From a virus, in the IMG/VR virus record IMGVR_UViG_3300029922_000073, positions 1 through 60,263 of that record: DNA of 60,263 bases, one strand, 5' to 3'. A program made the translations under genes and the position numbers. The notes below the pieces were generated by a model. It worked only from the letters and a program-made list of their open reading frames with translations. It was not told where the DNA came from and ran no database searches. Numbering within the stretch: the first letter of the stretch is position 1; the number at the start of each line of letters is the position of its first letter. Below are positions 15,316 through 22,880 of the stretch, in pieces.

Positions 15316-15321
15316 GCCGGG
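15306..15321. terminator. Bidirectional terminator between GcrA and the late block
   Basis: CCCGGC and GCCGGG enclose a 4-base loop ATAA whose last three bases are the GcrA stop codon. T-rich sequence follows on the plus strand (ending TGTTTTTTG near 15346) and TCTTCTTC follows on the minus strand. It lies between convergent operons. Confidence 0.75.
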
Positions 15322-15352
15322 CCTTAAAATTTCCTGTTTTTTGTCCAGTCGA

Positions 15353-15811
15353 TTATTGTTGGGCGGTTTCTGCGTTTGGGTTAACTATTGAAGCAGTAGG
15401 TTCCTGTGTCTGTGCAGTCTGGGTTACAGCAAGAGTAGGTGGGGAATTCGAGGTAGCTTCCAATGAGGGTATAGATGTGTCCGCAGTTAAGGCAGGTTCG
15501 TTTGGGCTTTCGAATGCAGATGAACCGATAGAGGCTGCCAGTTCGGTAGATGCATTCCCAGCAGGCGTCACTGGTGTAACCGTGCTCTGTGCAGTAATAT
15601 CCTCGTTTGGGCTCTTTGGCTCTGGTGGCACAGCCAAATTAATCGACGGCGCAATAGTAGCAACTGGCACGTTATTCGCACGTGCATGGTCGAAAATCTT
15701 CGCGATTAGCTGATGAAACAAGACGCCAATCTCGTTCAAAAGGGTTTGTGCCTTGGACGCCTGATCGTGTAGGTCGTTTTGGGTTTTTTTAAGTTCTTCG
15801 TTGGTAGTCAT
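15353..15811 (-). CDS. Low-complexity Ala/Thr/Pro-rich protein, 152 aa
   Basis: Start chosen at 15811, where GGGGAAA lies upstream. The first 60 residues are a charged helix (TNEELKKTQNDLHDQASKAQTLLNEIGVLFHQLIAKIF). The remaining 90 are Pro, Thr, Ala and Ser-rich without predicted order. Its own promoter (15843-15870) separates it from the lysis genes. It could be a virion or lysis accessory; I cannot assign it. Confidence 0.6.
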   Translation of the reverse strand: MTTNEELKKTQNDLHDQASKAQTLLNEIGVLFHQLIAKIFDHARANNVPVATIAPSINLAVPPEPKSPNEDITAQSTVTPVTPAGNASTELAASIGSSAFESPNEPALTADTSIPSLEATSNSPPTLAVTQTAQTQEPTASIVNPNAETAQQ

Positions 15812-15842
15812 ACGGTTTCCCCGAGGTTGAAGTGAGGGATAG

Positions 15843-15870
15843 ATGGTATCACTATCAATCATTTTGTCAA
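15843..15870 (-). promoter_or_regulatory. Sigma70-type promoter for the 15353-15811 gene
   Basis: Read on the minus strand: TTGACA (15870-15865), a 16-base spacer ending TGA, TACCAT (15848-15843). It has an extended -10 and no GAATC at the usual position, so it looks like an early-type promoter inside the late block. Confidence 0.55.
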
Positions 15871-16296
15871 CTACTGTTTTTGTTCTTCCCAAACTTTTGT
15901 CACAAAAGATTGACAGGACTTTAGCTGAAGGCGGTAATGTTCGGCTTCGGTTGCAAAATCATAGAGCTGATTAGATGTTGCATTTTTTGCAACATGTCCT
16001 GGTTTGCCGGAGGTTCCATCATGTCCTGGGGAGGTGATGGTAACTGGCATGCTGGCGATTGTGGACTGCTGCAAGCGGCTACGCTCAGCAGTAAGATTAG
16101 AAAGATTGGATTCAAAGTCATGTGACACCTCGGAAGTCACGATTTTATCATCTTTACAGCTTTTTTGCAATGCTTCCTGCTGACTTTTCAATTCGCTTTG
16201 GTCGTGTAATTTAATTGCGCCAACGTCCAAGGTGTGCAATGCAAACGCTACAACGGATGTTATGACGAATGTTATAACTATCTGGATATAATTCAT
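15871..16296 (-). CDS. Rz: Rz-like inner-membrane spanin, 141 aa
   Basis: An N-terminal hydrophobic anchor (residues 3-21, IQIVITFVITSVVAFALHT) is followed by a charged coiled-coil periplasmic region, the layout of i-spanins. It lies after endolysin and holin and overlaps the holin stop by ATGA. A second reading frame inside it encodes a lipoprotein (Rz1), which is decisive for the call. The spanin pair fuses inner and outer membranes at the end of lysis in Gram-negative hosts. Confidence 0.85.
   Translation of the reverse strand: MNYIQIVITFVITSVVAFALHTLDVGAIKLHDQSELKSQQEALQKSCKDDKIVTSEVSHDFESNLSNLTAERSRLQQSTIASMPVTITSPGHDGTSGKPGHVAKNATSNQLYDFATEAEHYRLQLKSCQSFVTKVWEEQKQ
15921..16121 (-). CDS. 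Rz1: Rz1-like outer-membrane lipoprotein spanin, nested in Rz, 66 aa
   Basis: Fully inside the Rz gene in another frame. The signal peptide ends in a lipobox LSVAAC (Cys 17); after processing the mature part is short and Pro-rich (SSPQSPACQLPSPPQDMMEPP), as in lambda Rz1. An embedded arrangement rather than an overlapping one is a known spanin gene architecture. It would be the outer-membrane partner of the Rz coiled coil. Confidence 0.82.
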   Translation of the reverse strand: MTLNPIFLILLLSVAACSSPQSPACQLPSPPQDMMEPPANQDMLQKMQHLISSMILQPKPNITAFS

Positions 16297-16532
16297 GATG
16301 GATCGCTTTTTGACTGAATCCCGGTACCACCCGCATAAACCCCGCCACCGCCGAGTAGACTGCCTAGGGCAATACCGAATTCACTGATATGAGGGGACGT
16401 TGGGGCTAGGCAGATTTGAATAAGGCTGTAAGCGATGATCGCCAAGACACCCCATAGGATGAAAACGACGTGAGGTTCAACTGATTTTTCTGAAGGGTCA
16501 AATAATTTATCAAAGAAATTCTTATTGTTCAT
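16293..16532 (-). CDS. Probable holin, 79 aa
   Basis: Hydrophobic spans at about residues 22-42 (VVFILWGVLAIIAYSLIQICL) and 50-68 (FGIALGSLLGGGGVYAGG, very Gly-rich), with a charged N-terminus and a short polar C-terminus. It lies between endolysin and spanin with overlaps at both ends, the standard holin position. Two-span topology would be class II. Two other small membrane genes upstream (16953-17496) compete for the role. Confidence 0.68.
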   Translation of the reverse strand: MNNKNFFDKLFDPSEKSVEPHVVFILWGVLAIIAYSLIQICLAPTSPHISEFGIALGSLLGGGGVYAGGTGIQSKSDPS

Positions 16533-16950
16533 TGAATAGCGCCTGTTCTGCCAATCTACGTCTGGTTAGTCCAAGTAGAACTACGCCGCCAGAATGGTTC
16601 CATTTTGGAAACTCATTGGCCGCAGCCCCAAATTGACGGGCGTTTACGTATTGTAATAAGTGCGACGTTTGTAATTCGACGTGCCCGACGTTGAAAAATA
16701 GATCACTTAACGCGTCGAACTGGTTTTGGTTGATTTCTGTTATTACTAGTCTCGTCACCCAATTAGCAGCGTCTGCCATATCATCTTGCAACCATTGATC
16801 GGCTTGCTCCTGGGTACACGTATCTCCCTGTTGGACGCCATTAGTATGTCCAAATCCAATCGTCCAGATGTCGCGTGAATCTTGGTAAGATTCAAGATAG
16901 CAACTCTCAAATTGCGTGGCTAAATTGAATGCGTTCTGTGACGGCTGCAT
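16522..16950 (-). CDS. GH24 lysozyme endolysin, 142 aa
   Basis: The T4-lysozyme-type catalytic region is clear: FESCYLESYQDSRDIWTIGFGHT (split here as Glu 14, then YQDSRDIW, then TIGFGHT) holds the Glu-Asp-Thr triad. It then has TQEQADQWLQDDM and a later NQNQFDALSDLFFNVG, both GH24 features, and TRRRLAEQALF near the end. It cleaves the peptidoglycan glycan strand. No signal peptide or SAR segment is seen, so export needs the holin. The Gly usually following the catalytic Glu (EG) is Ser here, a small deviation. Confidence 0.88.
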   Translation of the reverse strand: MQPSQNAFNLATQFESCYLESYQDSRDIWTIGFGHTNGVQQGDTCTQEQADQWLQDDMADAANWVTRLVITEINQNQFDALSDLFFNVGHVELQTSHLLQYVNARQFGAAANEFPKWNHSGGVVLLGLTRRRLAEQALFNEQ

Positions 16951-16952
16951 GA

Positions 16953-17276
16953 TTATAACAAATGTGGAAGAACATTAACGAGTAGTGATGAAATTAAATT
17001 TTGCGTACCCGGAAGTGAATTGATTAGAATAACCCCGAATATACCAATTAATTGGTATTGTAGGCCGTCCGTTTTTCTTTTCAAATTATCGTTGGATGTA
17101 GTTATCGCGGACAGCATATCTTTTGTAATCATGGTCGTGGAAATATTGTCTATTTTTTTTGCCAACTCTTTGTGATCTTCTGAATTGCCTTTTAATTCAT
17201 CCTCAATACGCGGAAGAATAGTTTCTAGAACGGCAACCTTCACTTCTAGGCTTTGGTTTAATTCTTGGTCGTTCAT
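16953..17276 (-). CDS. Coiled-coil protein with C-terminal membrane anchor, 107 aa
   Basis: Residues 5-75 are heptad-like helix (LEVKVAVLETILPRIEDEL...). The last 35 residues are hydrophobic (LQYQLIGIFGVILINSL, then NLISSLLVNVLPHLL). Similar proteins occur in lysis cassettes as antiholin or haemolysin-like (XhlA-type) partners. This assignment rests on position and topology only. Confidence 0.6.
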   Translation of the reverse strand: MNDQELNQSLEVKVAVLETILPRIEDELKGNSEDHKELAKKIDNISTTMITKDMLSAITTSNDNLKRKTDGLQYQLIGIFGVILINSLPGTQNLISSLLVNVLPHLL

Positions 17277-17277
17277 G

Positions 17278-17496
17278 TTATGGTTCTATTCCTTTTATTT
17301 TTTGATCGTACCAAAGTTGCATCTGACTGCCGACACGCATAGCCGCCACACTACCAAACCCCATCGCGGCCACACCCGAAAAGAACAAGAAGCCATCCTT
17401 GGTAGGAACCACATCCACATCTTTCGCTATATGTGCCAAGATGGCAGATGAAATGGAAAGTGTTAGGATGCTCGGGATATGACCAAAACGTTCCAT
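17278..17496 (-). CDS. Small two-span membrane protein, holin-like, 72 aa
   Basis: Hydrophobic segments around residues 8-24 (PSILTLSISSAILAHIA) and 36-55 (GFLFFSGVAAMGFGSVAAM) with a charged tail. Separated from the next lysis gene by one base. It may be a second holin or antiholin working with the 16293 protein. Family unknown. Confidence 0.55.
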   Translation of the reverse strand: MERFGHIPSILTLSISSAILAHIAKDVDVVPTKDGFLFFSGVAAMGFGSVAAMRVGSQMQLWYDQKIKGIEP

Positions 17497-17551
17497 TATT
17501 CACCCATTCACCATCATAGCGCGGCGGCGAAAGAGGGCGGCGTGATCCATT

Positions 17552-20347
17552 TTAGGCCAATGCGATTGCTACGGCTGAACCATAATAATTCGTACCATCC
17601 CAAGTGATATCGAACATGTCAATCTTGTTCGCTGCTGTGGAGTACGCTGGTGGCGTACCTCCTGCCCACTTGATGGAAGACAAACTGTAAACGTGCCCTG
17701 TGGCGTCTTGTTTCACAATAAGCGTATAACGCCCAGGATAGGTTGGCGTAGTCTGCGTCATCGCAACAGCGCCTGTCACCGAAATCGTTTGGTAAGGCCC
17801 GTTATCTTTATTCAGCGCGAACGAAGTTCCGGAGTTGCCATTCGCATAAATAACATCTTCGCCAGTACGTCCAACTTCGCGCCAGTAGGTACCGTCATAT
17901 TCGAACCAAATCGCATTTTTGGTGCTTGATGTCCATAGTTTACCGACGATAATATTCGCACCACCCGGCGCGATTGTCGTAAAACCGGAATCGCCACCTT
18001 GCAAAATCATGGTTTGTCCAGATTTGCCGCCCGTAAAGTTTGTAAGCGTCGTGGCGGAGGTGTTCGCGGTTTTAAAAATATTGCTGCCAATAATGGAAGG
18101 CGTGGCCGAATTTACAGTGAGCGAATTAATGGCCACGCTAGTTTGAGAGTAGCGGGATGCAGAACCAAAATCCTGATACATGCTGGTGCTGAAAGAAATC
18201 CCGGGGAACAAATCAAGGTTCAAAATCGTATGGGTATGCAGCGAACGGTTACCCGAAGTAATGCCGGAATAATCGACCTGCATAACGTGATTTGTGCCGG
18301 TCACAAATGGATTTTCCAAGACTAAATCAGTACAGCCAGTCACGGATGATGGGCCGCCCGTTGAACAGGCAAACGCGGGTTGTCCGCTATCGGCGAGCGT
18401 CGCATAACACGCCCAACCCGTCGTTGATGTGCTAATTTGCGGGATTGCCACGGTGCCAAATACAGCACCAAAAGGCCCGCTGTAGGTTAGCTTATAAGTG
18501 TAGGTCGTGCCCGTAACCAGCGCCACCGTTACGTTCGTACCCACGGCTGCAATGGCTTGCAGATTTGTTTGCACGGTTGCGGCGCTATCGCCGTTCCCAA
18601 TCGTAAGCGTACCACCCGTGCCGAGCGTAGTCGTGGGAATGGTAATTGTGGCACCCGTGCCGGAAGCCGAATTAACGATAAACTGGCTCAGGCTAGTCCC
18701 TTGTTTGGTAACGGGCGTGCTTTGCGTTGTGAAACTGCAACTGCGCCAGCTTGTGCGCGTGGTACCCGTGGCGAGGTAACCAGATGCCTGCGGATTGCCA
18801 GGATCAGAACTATTGGTTGTATAGTTGGCGGCAGTATAACTGGCCAATACGCGGCAATTCACAAATGATAGATCAATTCCTTGAGCAACGGGTACCAGAT
18901 CGCGCGACGTGAGGGTGTAGCGAGACCAGAATCCAGGACAATTATCGACGTTTGAAACGTCTGCAAAACATCCCGTGACAGTGCCATCATCGCAATCCAG
19001 GAAGTTAAACCCTGCTTGTCCTGAATCAGCACCAGGTGCTGGTGTGGAATTGCTAGAGGCATAAGGCTGGCAGACGTTGGTGATGGAACAATTTGTCCAA
19101 GTTGCGGAGTCAATATCCTCCATATCAAAGCCGCGTTCGCAGGTATCGGCGACTAGATTTGAATAAGCTGCACCCGTGACGAATTTCGATTTGAACGCTG
19201 ATGAATACGGGTTATTAGAGCAATAGCCGTTGGAAATAATAATGCCATACGAGCGCGTGAATGGCGGCACATAAGGAGACGGTTGGTTACCGTCTCCGTA
19301 AAAAGCGTGCGGCGGCGTCGCGCCAGCGCCGGTTGTGGCATTGGGCGTTTGGCTATAATTGATGTTCGTGACTTTAAAGTCAATCAAAGTGAAGTAGGAT
19401 TGTTTCTGGTAAAGAACACCAAAATCAACCGAGTCAGCGCGGTAATTCGCGATGCGATTACCGAAGTTATTATCCACAGCCGGATTCCCGGTAAGCGAGC
19501 TATTACCGATTAATTTAATACCTGTGACAAAACCTTGCACAAAGATATTCTCGATGTTGCAGAAATTCGCGCCCGCGATATGGATCGCCGATCCAAAGTT
19601 TACCCCAGTTGATGCCGATGCGAGCGAGCAAGAAACTTTTGCTTGCGAGGATTGAAAATTGACACGCTGGAAGTCAATACCGTCCGCCGTTAATTTAAAG
19701 AGGGGCACGCCATAATTTACTTGGCTCAGAATGGTGCCATTGGCCGAACCGCGCCCTGAACCAATAATTTGCAAGCCAACCGTTGAAATCACAATCCCGC
19801 TCGGCGCGTTGCACAGGAATTTCCCTTTTGGAAGATTTAAAATTCCTACGTTGCCGGATGCGACGACTGCCGCAACCGCAGCGTTAAGCGCACCGTGGTT
19901 ATCTGTCCCAAATTCGCAAGAAGCGCCGCTTACAGCGTTCACAGGCGTGGTCGGCGGCGAAAGGCCGATGTTATTACTCGCCCAATTTACCGTAATGCTC
20001 GTAGAAGATGCGACCGCAGAAATCAGGCCAATCATAGGCAAGCCGCCGGTGCCAATACTGGAAACGGAAATGGTTTGTCCAACCACCGCCGTTGCAAAGC
20101 CGCCTGATGCGCTGGTAACGGTTGTGGGAGTGCTTAAGCTAAGAGTTGCGTCGGATACGACAACGCGGTCGGAAACAAGCCCGTAGTCACCCGCATTAAT
20201 TATCTCAGTCAAGGTAAGGTCAATATTTTGACCGGATACATTAACGCCAACCCCATTGCTGCCAACAAGTATAGCAGCGCCGGAAACGCCGTTAAGGGAT
20301 GAAACCCCGCCGCCGCCGCCCGTATTAGATGTAGCCTTTAAGACCAT
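17552..20347 (-). CDS. Tail spike with pectate-lyase-like beta-helix, 931 aa
   Basis: Near residue 150 the pattern DNHGALNAAVAAVVASGNVG followed by ILNLPKGKFL is the entry motif of phage right-handed beta-helix spikes (Pectate_lyase_3-like). Residues 150-600 show regular NxxI/V repeats of a beta-helix. Residues 1-100 are a flexible head-binding region with Gly-rich LNGVSGAAILVG. The C-terminal 250 residues are beta-rich, probably trimerisation or carbohydrate-binding. It likely recognises or depolymerises surface polysaccharide of the host. The stop/start overlap with the 116-aa gene couples them. Codon use is visibly more GC-rich in places, consistent with exchange of receptor-binding modules. 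Confidence 0.8.
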   Translation of the reverse strand: MVLKATSNTGGGGGVSSLNGVSGAAILVGSNGVGVNVSGQNIDLTLTEIINAGDYGLVSDRVVVSDATLSLSTPTTVTSASGGFATAVVGQTISVSSIGTGGLPMIGLISAVASSTSITVNWASNNIGLSPPTTPVNAVSGASCEFGTDNHGALNAAVAAVVASGNVGILNLPKGKFLCNAPSGIVISTVGLQIIGSGRGSANGTILSQVNYGVPLFKLTADGIDFQRVNFQSSQAKVSCSLASASTGVNFGSAIHIAGANFCNIENIFVQGFVTGIKLIGNSSLTGNPAVDNNFGNRIANYRADSVDFGVLYQKQSYFTLIDFKVTNINYSQTPNATTGAGATPPHAFYGDGNQPSPYVPPFTRSYGIIISNGYCSNNPYSSAFKSKFVTGAAYSNLVADTCERGFDMEDIDSATWTNCSITNVCQPYASSNSTPAPGADSGQAGFNFLDCDDGTVTGCFADVSNVDNCPGFWSRYTLTSRDLVPVAQGIDLSFVNCRVLASYTAANYTTNSSDPGNPQASGYLATGTTRTSWRSCSFTTQSTPVTKQGTSLSQFIVNSASGTGATITIPTTTLGTGGTLTIGNGDSAATVQTNLQAIAAVGTNVTVALVTGTTYTYKLTYSGPFGAVFGTVAIPQISTSTTGWACYATLADSGQPAFACSTGGPSSVTGCTDLVLENPFVTGTNHVMQVDYSGITSGNRSLHTHTILNLDLFPGISFSTSMYQDFGSASRYSQTSVAINSLTVNSATPSIIGSNIFKTANTSATTLTNFTGGKSGQTMILQGGDSGFTTIAPGGANIIVGKLWTSSTKNAIWFEYDGTYWREVGRTGEDVIYANGNSGTSFALNKDNGPYQTISVTGAVAMTQTTPTYPGRYTLIVKQDATGHVYSLSSIKWAGGTPPAYSTAANKIDMFDITWDGTNYYGSAVAIALA

Positions 20348-20697
20348 TACGCACCTTCACCGGCAGAAAAGTAAACATTCCCGGTACCGGCAGGGTTGAT
20401 GACAGCAAAAGCGTCACTTCCAATATTTTTAGTCAGAACAACGATTGCTCCCGGCGCTACCGGGATAGATGACGCGCTTTCCGTGGTTGTCGGTGCAGTT
20501 GCGGTGGCTGTAGAGACGCCGAAATTAACAAAAACCACAGTTGACGACCCGTTATAGATCATCACACTGTTTGCCTGGATCGAAAGGGATGACGTGAAAT
20601 TACCCTGTGCGCTCGTGCCAGAAGAAGCTAGAACGATTGTCCCATAAGTTTGAAAATTCAAGAATCCATTAGGATTAAAACTATTATTTGATGCCAT
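20347..20697 (-). CDS. Small beta-rich virion protein, 116 aa
   Basis: First gene behind a GAATC promoter, with an AGAGGAA site before the ATG. Thr/Ser/Ala-rich beta sequence (NFTSSLSIQANSVMIYNGSSTVV), the style of decoration or spike-adaptor proteins. The stop overlaps the tail-spike start, so it may be a spike adaptor or chaperone. Inference from position. Confidence 0.6.
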   Translation of the reverse strand: MASNNSFNPNGFLNFQTYGTIVLASSGTSAQGNFTSSLSIQANSVMIYNGSSTVVFVNFGVSTATATAPTTTESASSIPVAPGAIVVLTKNIGSDAFAVINPAGTGNVYFSAGEGA

Positions 20698-20722
20698 AAA
20701 TTCCTCTTTTAATTATAACGAT

Positions 20723-20737
20723 ATTATACCAGATTCG
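20723..20737 (-). promoter_or_regulatory. GAATC-type late promoter upstream of the spike operon
   Basis: Minus strand: CGAATC, TGG, TATAAT. GAATC at 20736-20732, extended -10 TGG, -10 at 20728-20723; no TTGACA-like -35. The transcript would have a leader of about 20 bases with a good ribosome site. Confidence 0.75.
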
Positions 20738-20746
20738 TAGTAAAAA

Positions 20747-21328
20747 TTATAGGTGTTGACAGAATTCAACGACTGCTTCCATGGTACCGATACAGAGCCC
20801 AAAGATCGCGGAACTAATCCTGGTTCCTTGCTCAAATCCTGGTATCTTGCTTGGGATTTTCCATCCAAAATAACAGGAAGGGGCGATCAGAAAGCCGCTT
20901 AAAGCGATGGATAGACCCAATACCGGGTTCGATGCCGCTACAAAGAACCCGGCTGGAAGCGTGAATAAAAATCCTTGAAGCCCAAGATTTGCAAAACTGC
21001 TTAATGTAAACGGTGGATTGATGTATTTCCCCCAGGCAGCCCAAGTAGAACCGATATATGATACAATAACCAAAATAGTGAAATAAAGGAAATTATCTTG
21101 CCAGGGAATAAAATGCGCAAAGGGAAAAACGGTTAAGGCAAATGGGAGTGCCCATAAGAGCAAGCGCCCCATCTGGCTATTCAAGGTAAAGAAGTCCCAA
21201 ATATCGGCGTAGAATTTATTCGTGGATGACGGTGCAGCCGGGTTTAGTGGATCGGCAGTCAATTCTGTAATCCAACCATCCCGCATCCGGTTGGCGATGG
21301 CGAGAAATGGAATTTGCCAGGGGATCAT
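20747..21328 (-). CDS. Multi-span membrane protein, 193 aa
   Basis: ATG 21328 overlaps the upstream stop (ATGA); a longer in-frame start would overrun the 111-aa gene. It has four or five hydrophobic segments after a soluble first 60 residues: LLLWALPFALTVFPFAHFI, NFLYFTILVIVSYIGS, GFLFTLPAGFFVAASN, LGLSIALSGFLI. The opening IPWQIPFLAIANRMRDGWI is a pattern I recall from other alphaproteobacterial phages. A membrane protein inside the tail-fibre block is unusual; a role in superinfection exclusion or host-surface change is possible but unproven. Confidence 0.65.
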   Translation of the reverse strand: MIPWQIPFLAIANRMRDGWITELTADPLNPAAPSSTNKFYADIWDFFTLNSQMGRLLLWALPFALTVFPFAHFIPWQDNFLYFTILVIVSYIGSTWAAWGKYINPPFTLSSFANLGLQGFLFTLPAGFFVAASNPVLGLSIALSGFLIAPSCYFGWKIPSKIPGFEQGTRISSAIFGLCIGTMEAVVEFCQHL

Positions 21329-21660
21329 GTGAGTTGCGCACGCAATGCAGCTATCTGCGTGTTCAGATTCGCAAGCCATCCGCCATCAGCTCCGGCAGCA
21401 GCTTCACGAATCCGGCGCTTGGTCTGGGTTGCTTCCAGCGCGTTAATCTGTTGCTGAATAAGCGCATTGCCAGTTAGGGCAGGCGGCATTACCGCCTCAG
21501 GATTCCCATTGCTATCAGGCTGAATAATTTTACCCGCTGCTTGCGCCTCAAATAGTGCCGCGTATGCTTCGTCAGTCACGGCCACCGCGTCACCGGGCAT
21601 CGTTTGATGAAATGTGTTGTCGTAAAAACCTTTGGTGGATGCTGAATAAAATTTTGCCAT
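21325..21660 (-). CDS. Tail-fibre assembly-like protein, 111 aa
   Basis: The N-terminal AKFYSASTKGFYDNTFH...PGDAVAVTDEAYAALFEAQAAGK matches the start of phage tail-fibre assembly chaperones (Caudo_TAP-like), in which a FY(D/S)xx...F motif is followed by ITxEEHxAL. It follows the fibre gene directly, as usual. The second half is helical. It would help the fibre trimerise. Confidence 0.72.
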   Translation of the reverse strand: MAKFYSASTKGFYDNTFHQTMPGDAVAVTDEAYAALFEAQAAGKIIQPDSNGNPEAVMPPALTGNALIQQQINALEATQTKRRIREAAAGADGGWLANLNTQIAALRAQLT

Positions 21661-21661
21661 G

Positions 21662-22831
21662 TTAATTTCCTATCGCAAGATAAGTGAATGGGACATTGTG
21701 GTTGAAGGTAAGTCCGCCATTCGTATCCCCATATATGTTGCAACCTGTGGTTGATAGTGATTCCGTAGAAATCGCTGGCTTATCTCCGCTGGTGTTCACG
21801 TCGCCGTTTGCTACAGCCCACACGCCATAACATTTATTGGTAAAAGCTGCTGGAAAAGTGATCGACGTATAGTTTGAAGTGTTGCTATTCGCGATCCAAG
21901 TTCCTGTCGCTATCATATAAGTATAGCCAAACGGGCCATATCCAAAGATTACATTGGGGGTCGGATTGTAATTAACACCAAATCCCAGATTAGTAATCGC
22001 AGTACTCACGTTCGCCAAATCAGAAAGATTGTTCGATGCCTTTAATCCCCCTAGATTAGTAAGCGCGGTTGTCGCATTGGCGACATCAGAAAGATTGTTC
22101 GATGCCTTTAATCCCCCTAGATTAGTAAGCGCGGTTGTCGCATTGGCGACATCAGAAAGATTGTTTGCCTTTAATAGCGGTGTGCCGCCAGAAGGATAAG
22201 TAGTATTAGCTACCCCACCAACGAATGTCCCCTCTACAACCCCCGTGATAGAGCCAGGATTAACCGGGACAGTCGCCTGTGCGGAAAGCGTCCAATCCCC
22301 ATTTGCAAGATCAGTCGCCCATACGCCGGAAAGATTCGCAACTTGGCAGATATAATAATTTAAGGTATTATCCCCATTTATACCATCTTGGACGATATCA
22401 CCCACATTATACGAAATATCCGTTGCCCAAATCCCACGAAATTGCGTAGTACGAGACGAAATTTGCTGTATTTGCATTTCCAAAGTATCGAGCGCAGCTT
22501 CGATTACTTGCGGCCAAAGGTCTCCCTGGTTTGTGAGCGACGTGGCCTGTACAAGCGGGAGAGTTCGTTGAATAAGTAAATAGGTCCCAACTGCAATAGG
22601 CGGACCCGACAAAGGATAGGTAACCGATCCACCAATTCCCCAAATTTGATTGGCTGCCGATGGATTTATGGTTAACGTATAAGAGGATGGGTTTAGAAGG
22701 GATAATGTGGTACCATTAAAATAGTAAACGTAAATAAAGGGCGCAGCATCCCCAACGAAAGAGAAAGAAAATTCTGTCGTTGAACCATTACCGATAGCAG
22801 TAACGGAATTTGATTGCGTAAAAATAGTCAT
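21662..22831 (-). CDS. Tail fibre protein with T7-type N-terminus, 389 aa
   Basis: Residues 1-140 (GNGSTTEFSFSFVGDAAPFIYV, then LLIQRTLPLVQATSLTNQG, then ALDTLEMQIQQI) match the virion-attachment domain of T7-like tail fibres. Residues 215-280 contain tandem LSDVANATTALTNLGGLKAS repeats, typical of fibre shafts. The C-terminus is a beta-rich tip. The start codon lies 7 bases after a TATAAT box with no ribosome site, so the mRNA is predicted leaderless. Confidence 0.8.
   Translation of the reverse strand: MTIFTQSNSVTAIGNGSTTEFSFSFVGDAAPFIYVYYFNGTTLSLLNPSSYTLTINPSAANQIWGIGGSVTYPLSGPPIAVGTYLLIQRTLPLVQATSLTNQGDLWPQVIEAALDTLEMQIQQISSRTTQFRGIWATDISYNVGDIVQDGINGDNTLNYYICQVANLSGVWATDLANGDWTLSAQATVPVNPGSITGVVEGTFVGGVANTTYPSGGTPLLKANNLSDVANATTALTNLGGLKASNNLSDVANATTALTNLGGLKASNNLSDLANVSTAITNLGFGVNYNPTPNVIFGYGPFGYTYMIATGTWIANSNTSNYTSITFPAAFTNKCYGVWAVANGDVNTSGDKPAISTESLSTTGCNIYGDTNGGLTFNHNVPFTYLAIGN
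22021..22152 (-). repeat. 66-bp perfect tandem repeat in the tail-fibre gene
   Basis: 22021-22086 and 22087-22152 are identical 66-base units starting CAGAAAGATTGTTCGATGCC. A partial copy follows, and a diverged copy precedes it. It encodes the 22-residue shaft repeat, so copy-number change would keep the frame. Confidence 0.9.
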
Positions 22832-22837
22832 ATCAAT

Positions 22838-22852
22838 ATTATACCAGATTCA
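22838..22852 (-). promoter_or_regulatory. GAATC-type promoter directly at the tail-fibre start codon
   Basis: Minus strand: TGAATC, TGG, TATAAT; -10 at 22843-22838. The fibre ATG begins at 22831, 7 bases after the -10, so transcription would start on the start codon. Confidence 0.75.
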
Positions 22853-22880
22853 GGTCAAAGCTAGGTGTAGCGGGAAATTG

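Noticed and set aside
19731-20186. 151-aa open frame on the plus strand
   Set aside because: Antisense to the tail spike; composition mirrors the Ala/Thr-rich sense strand.
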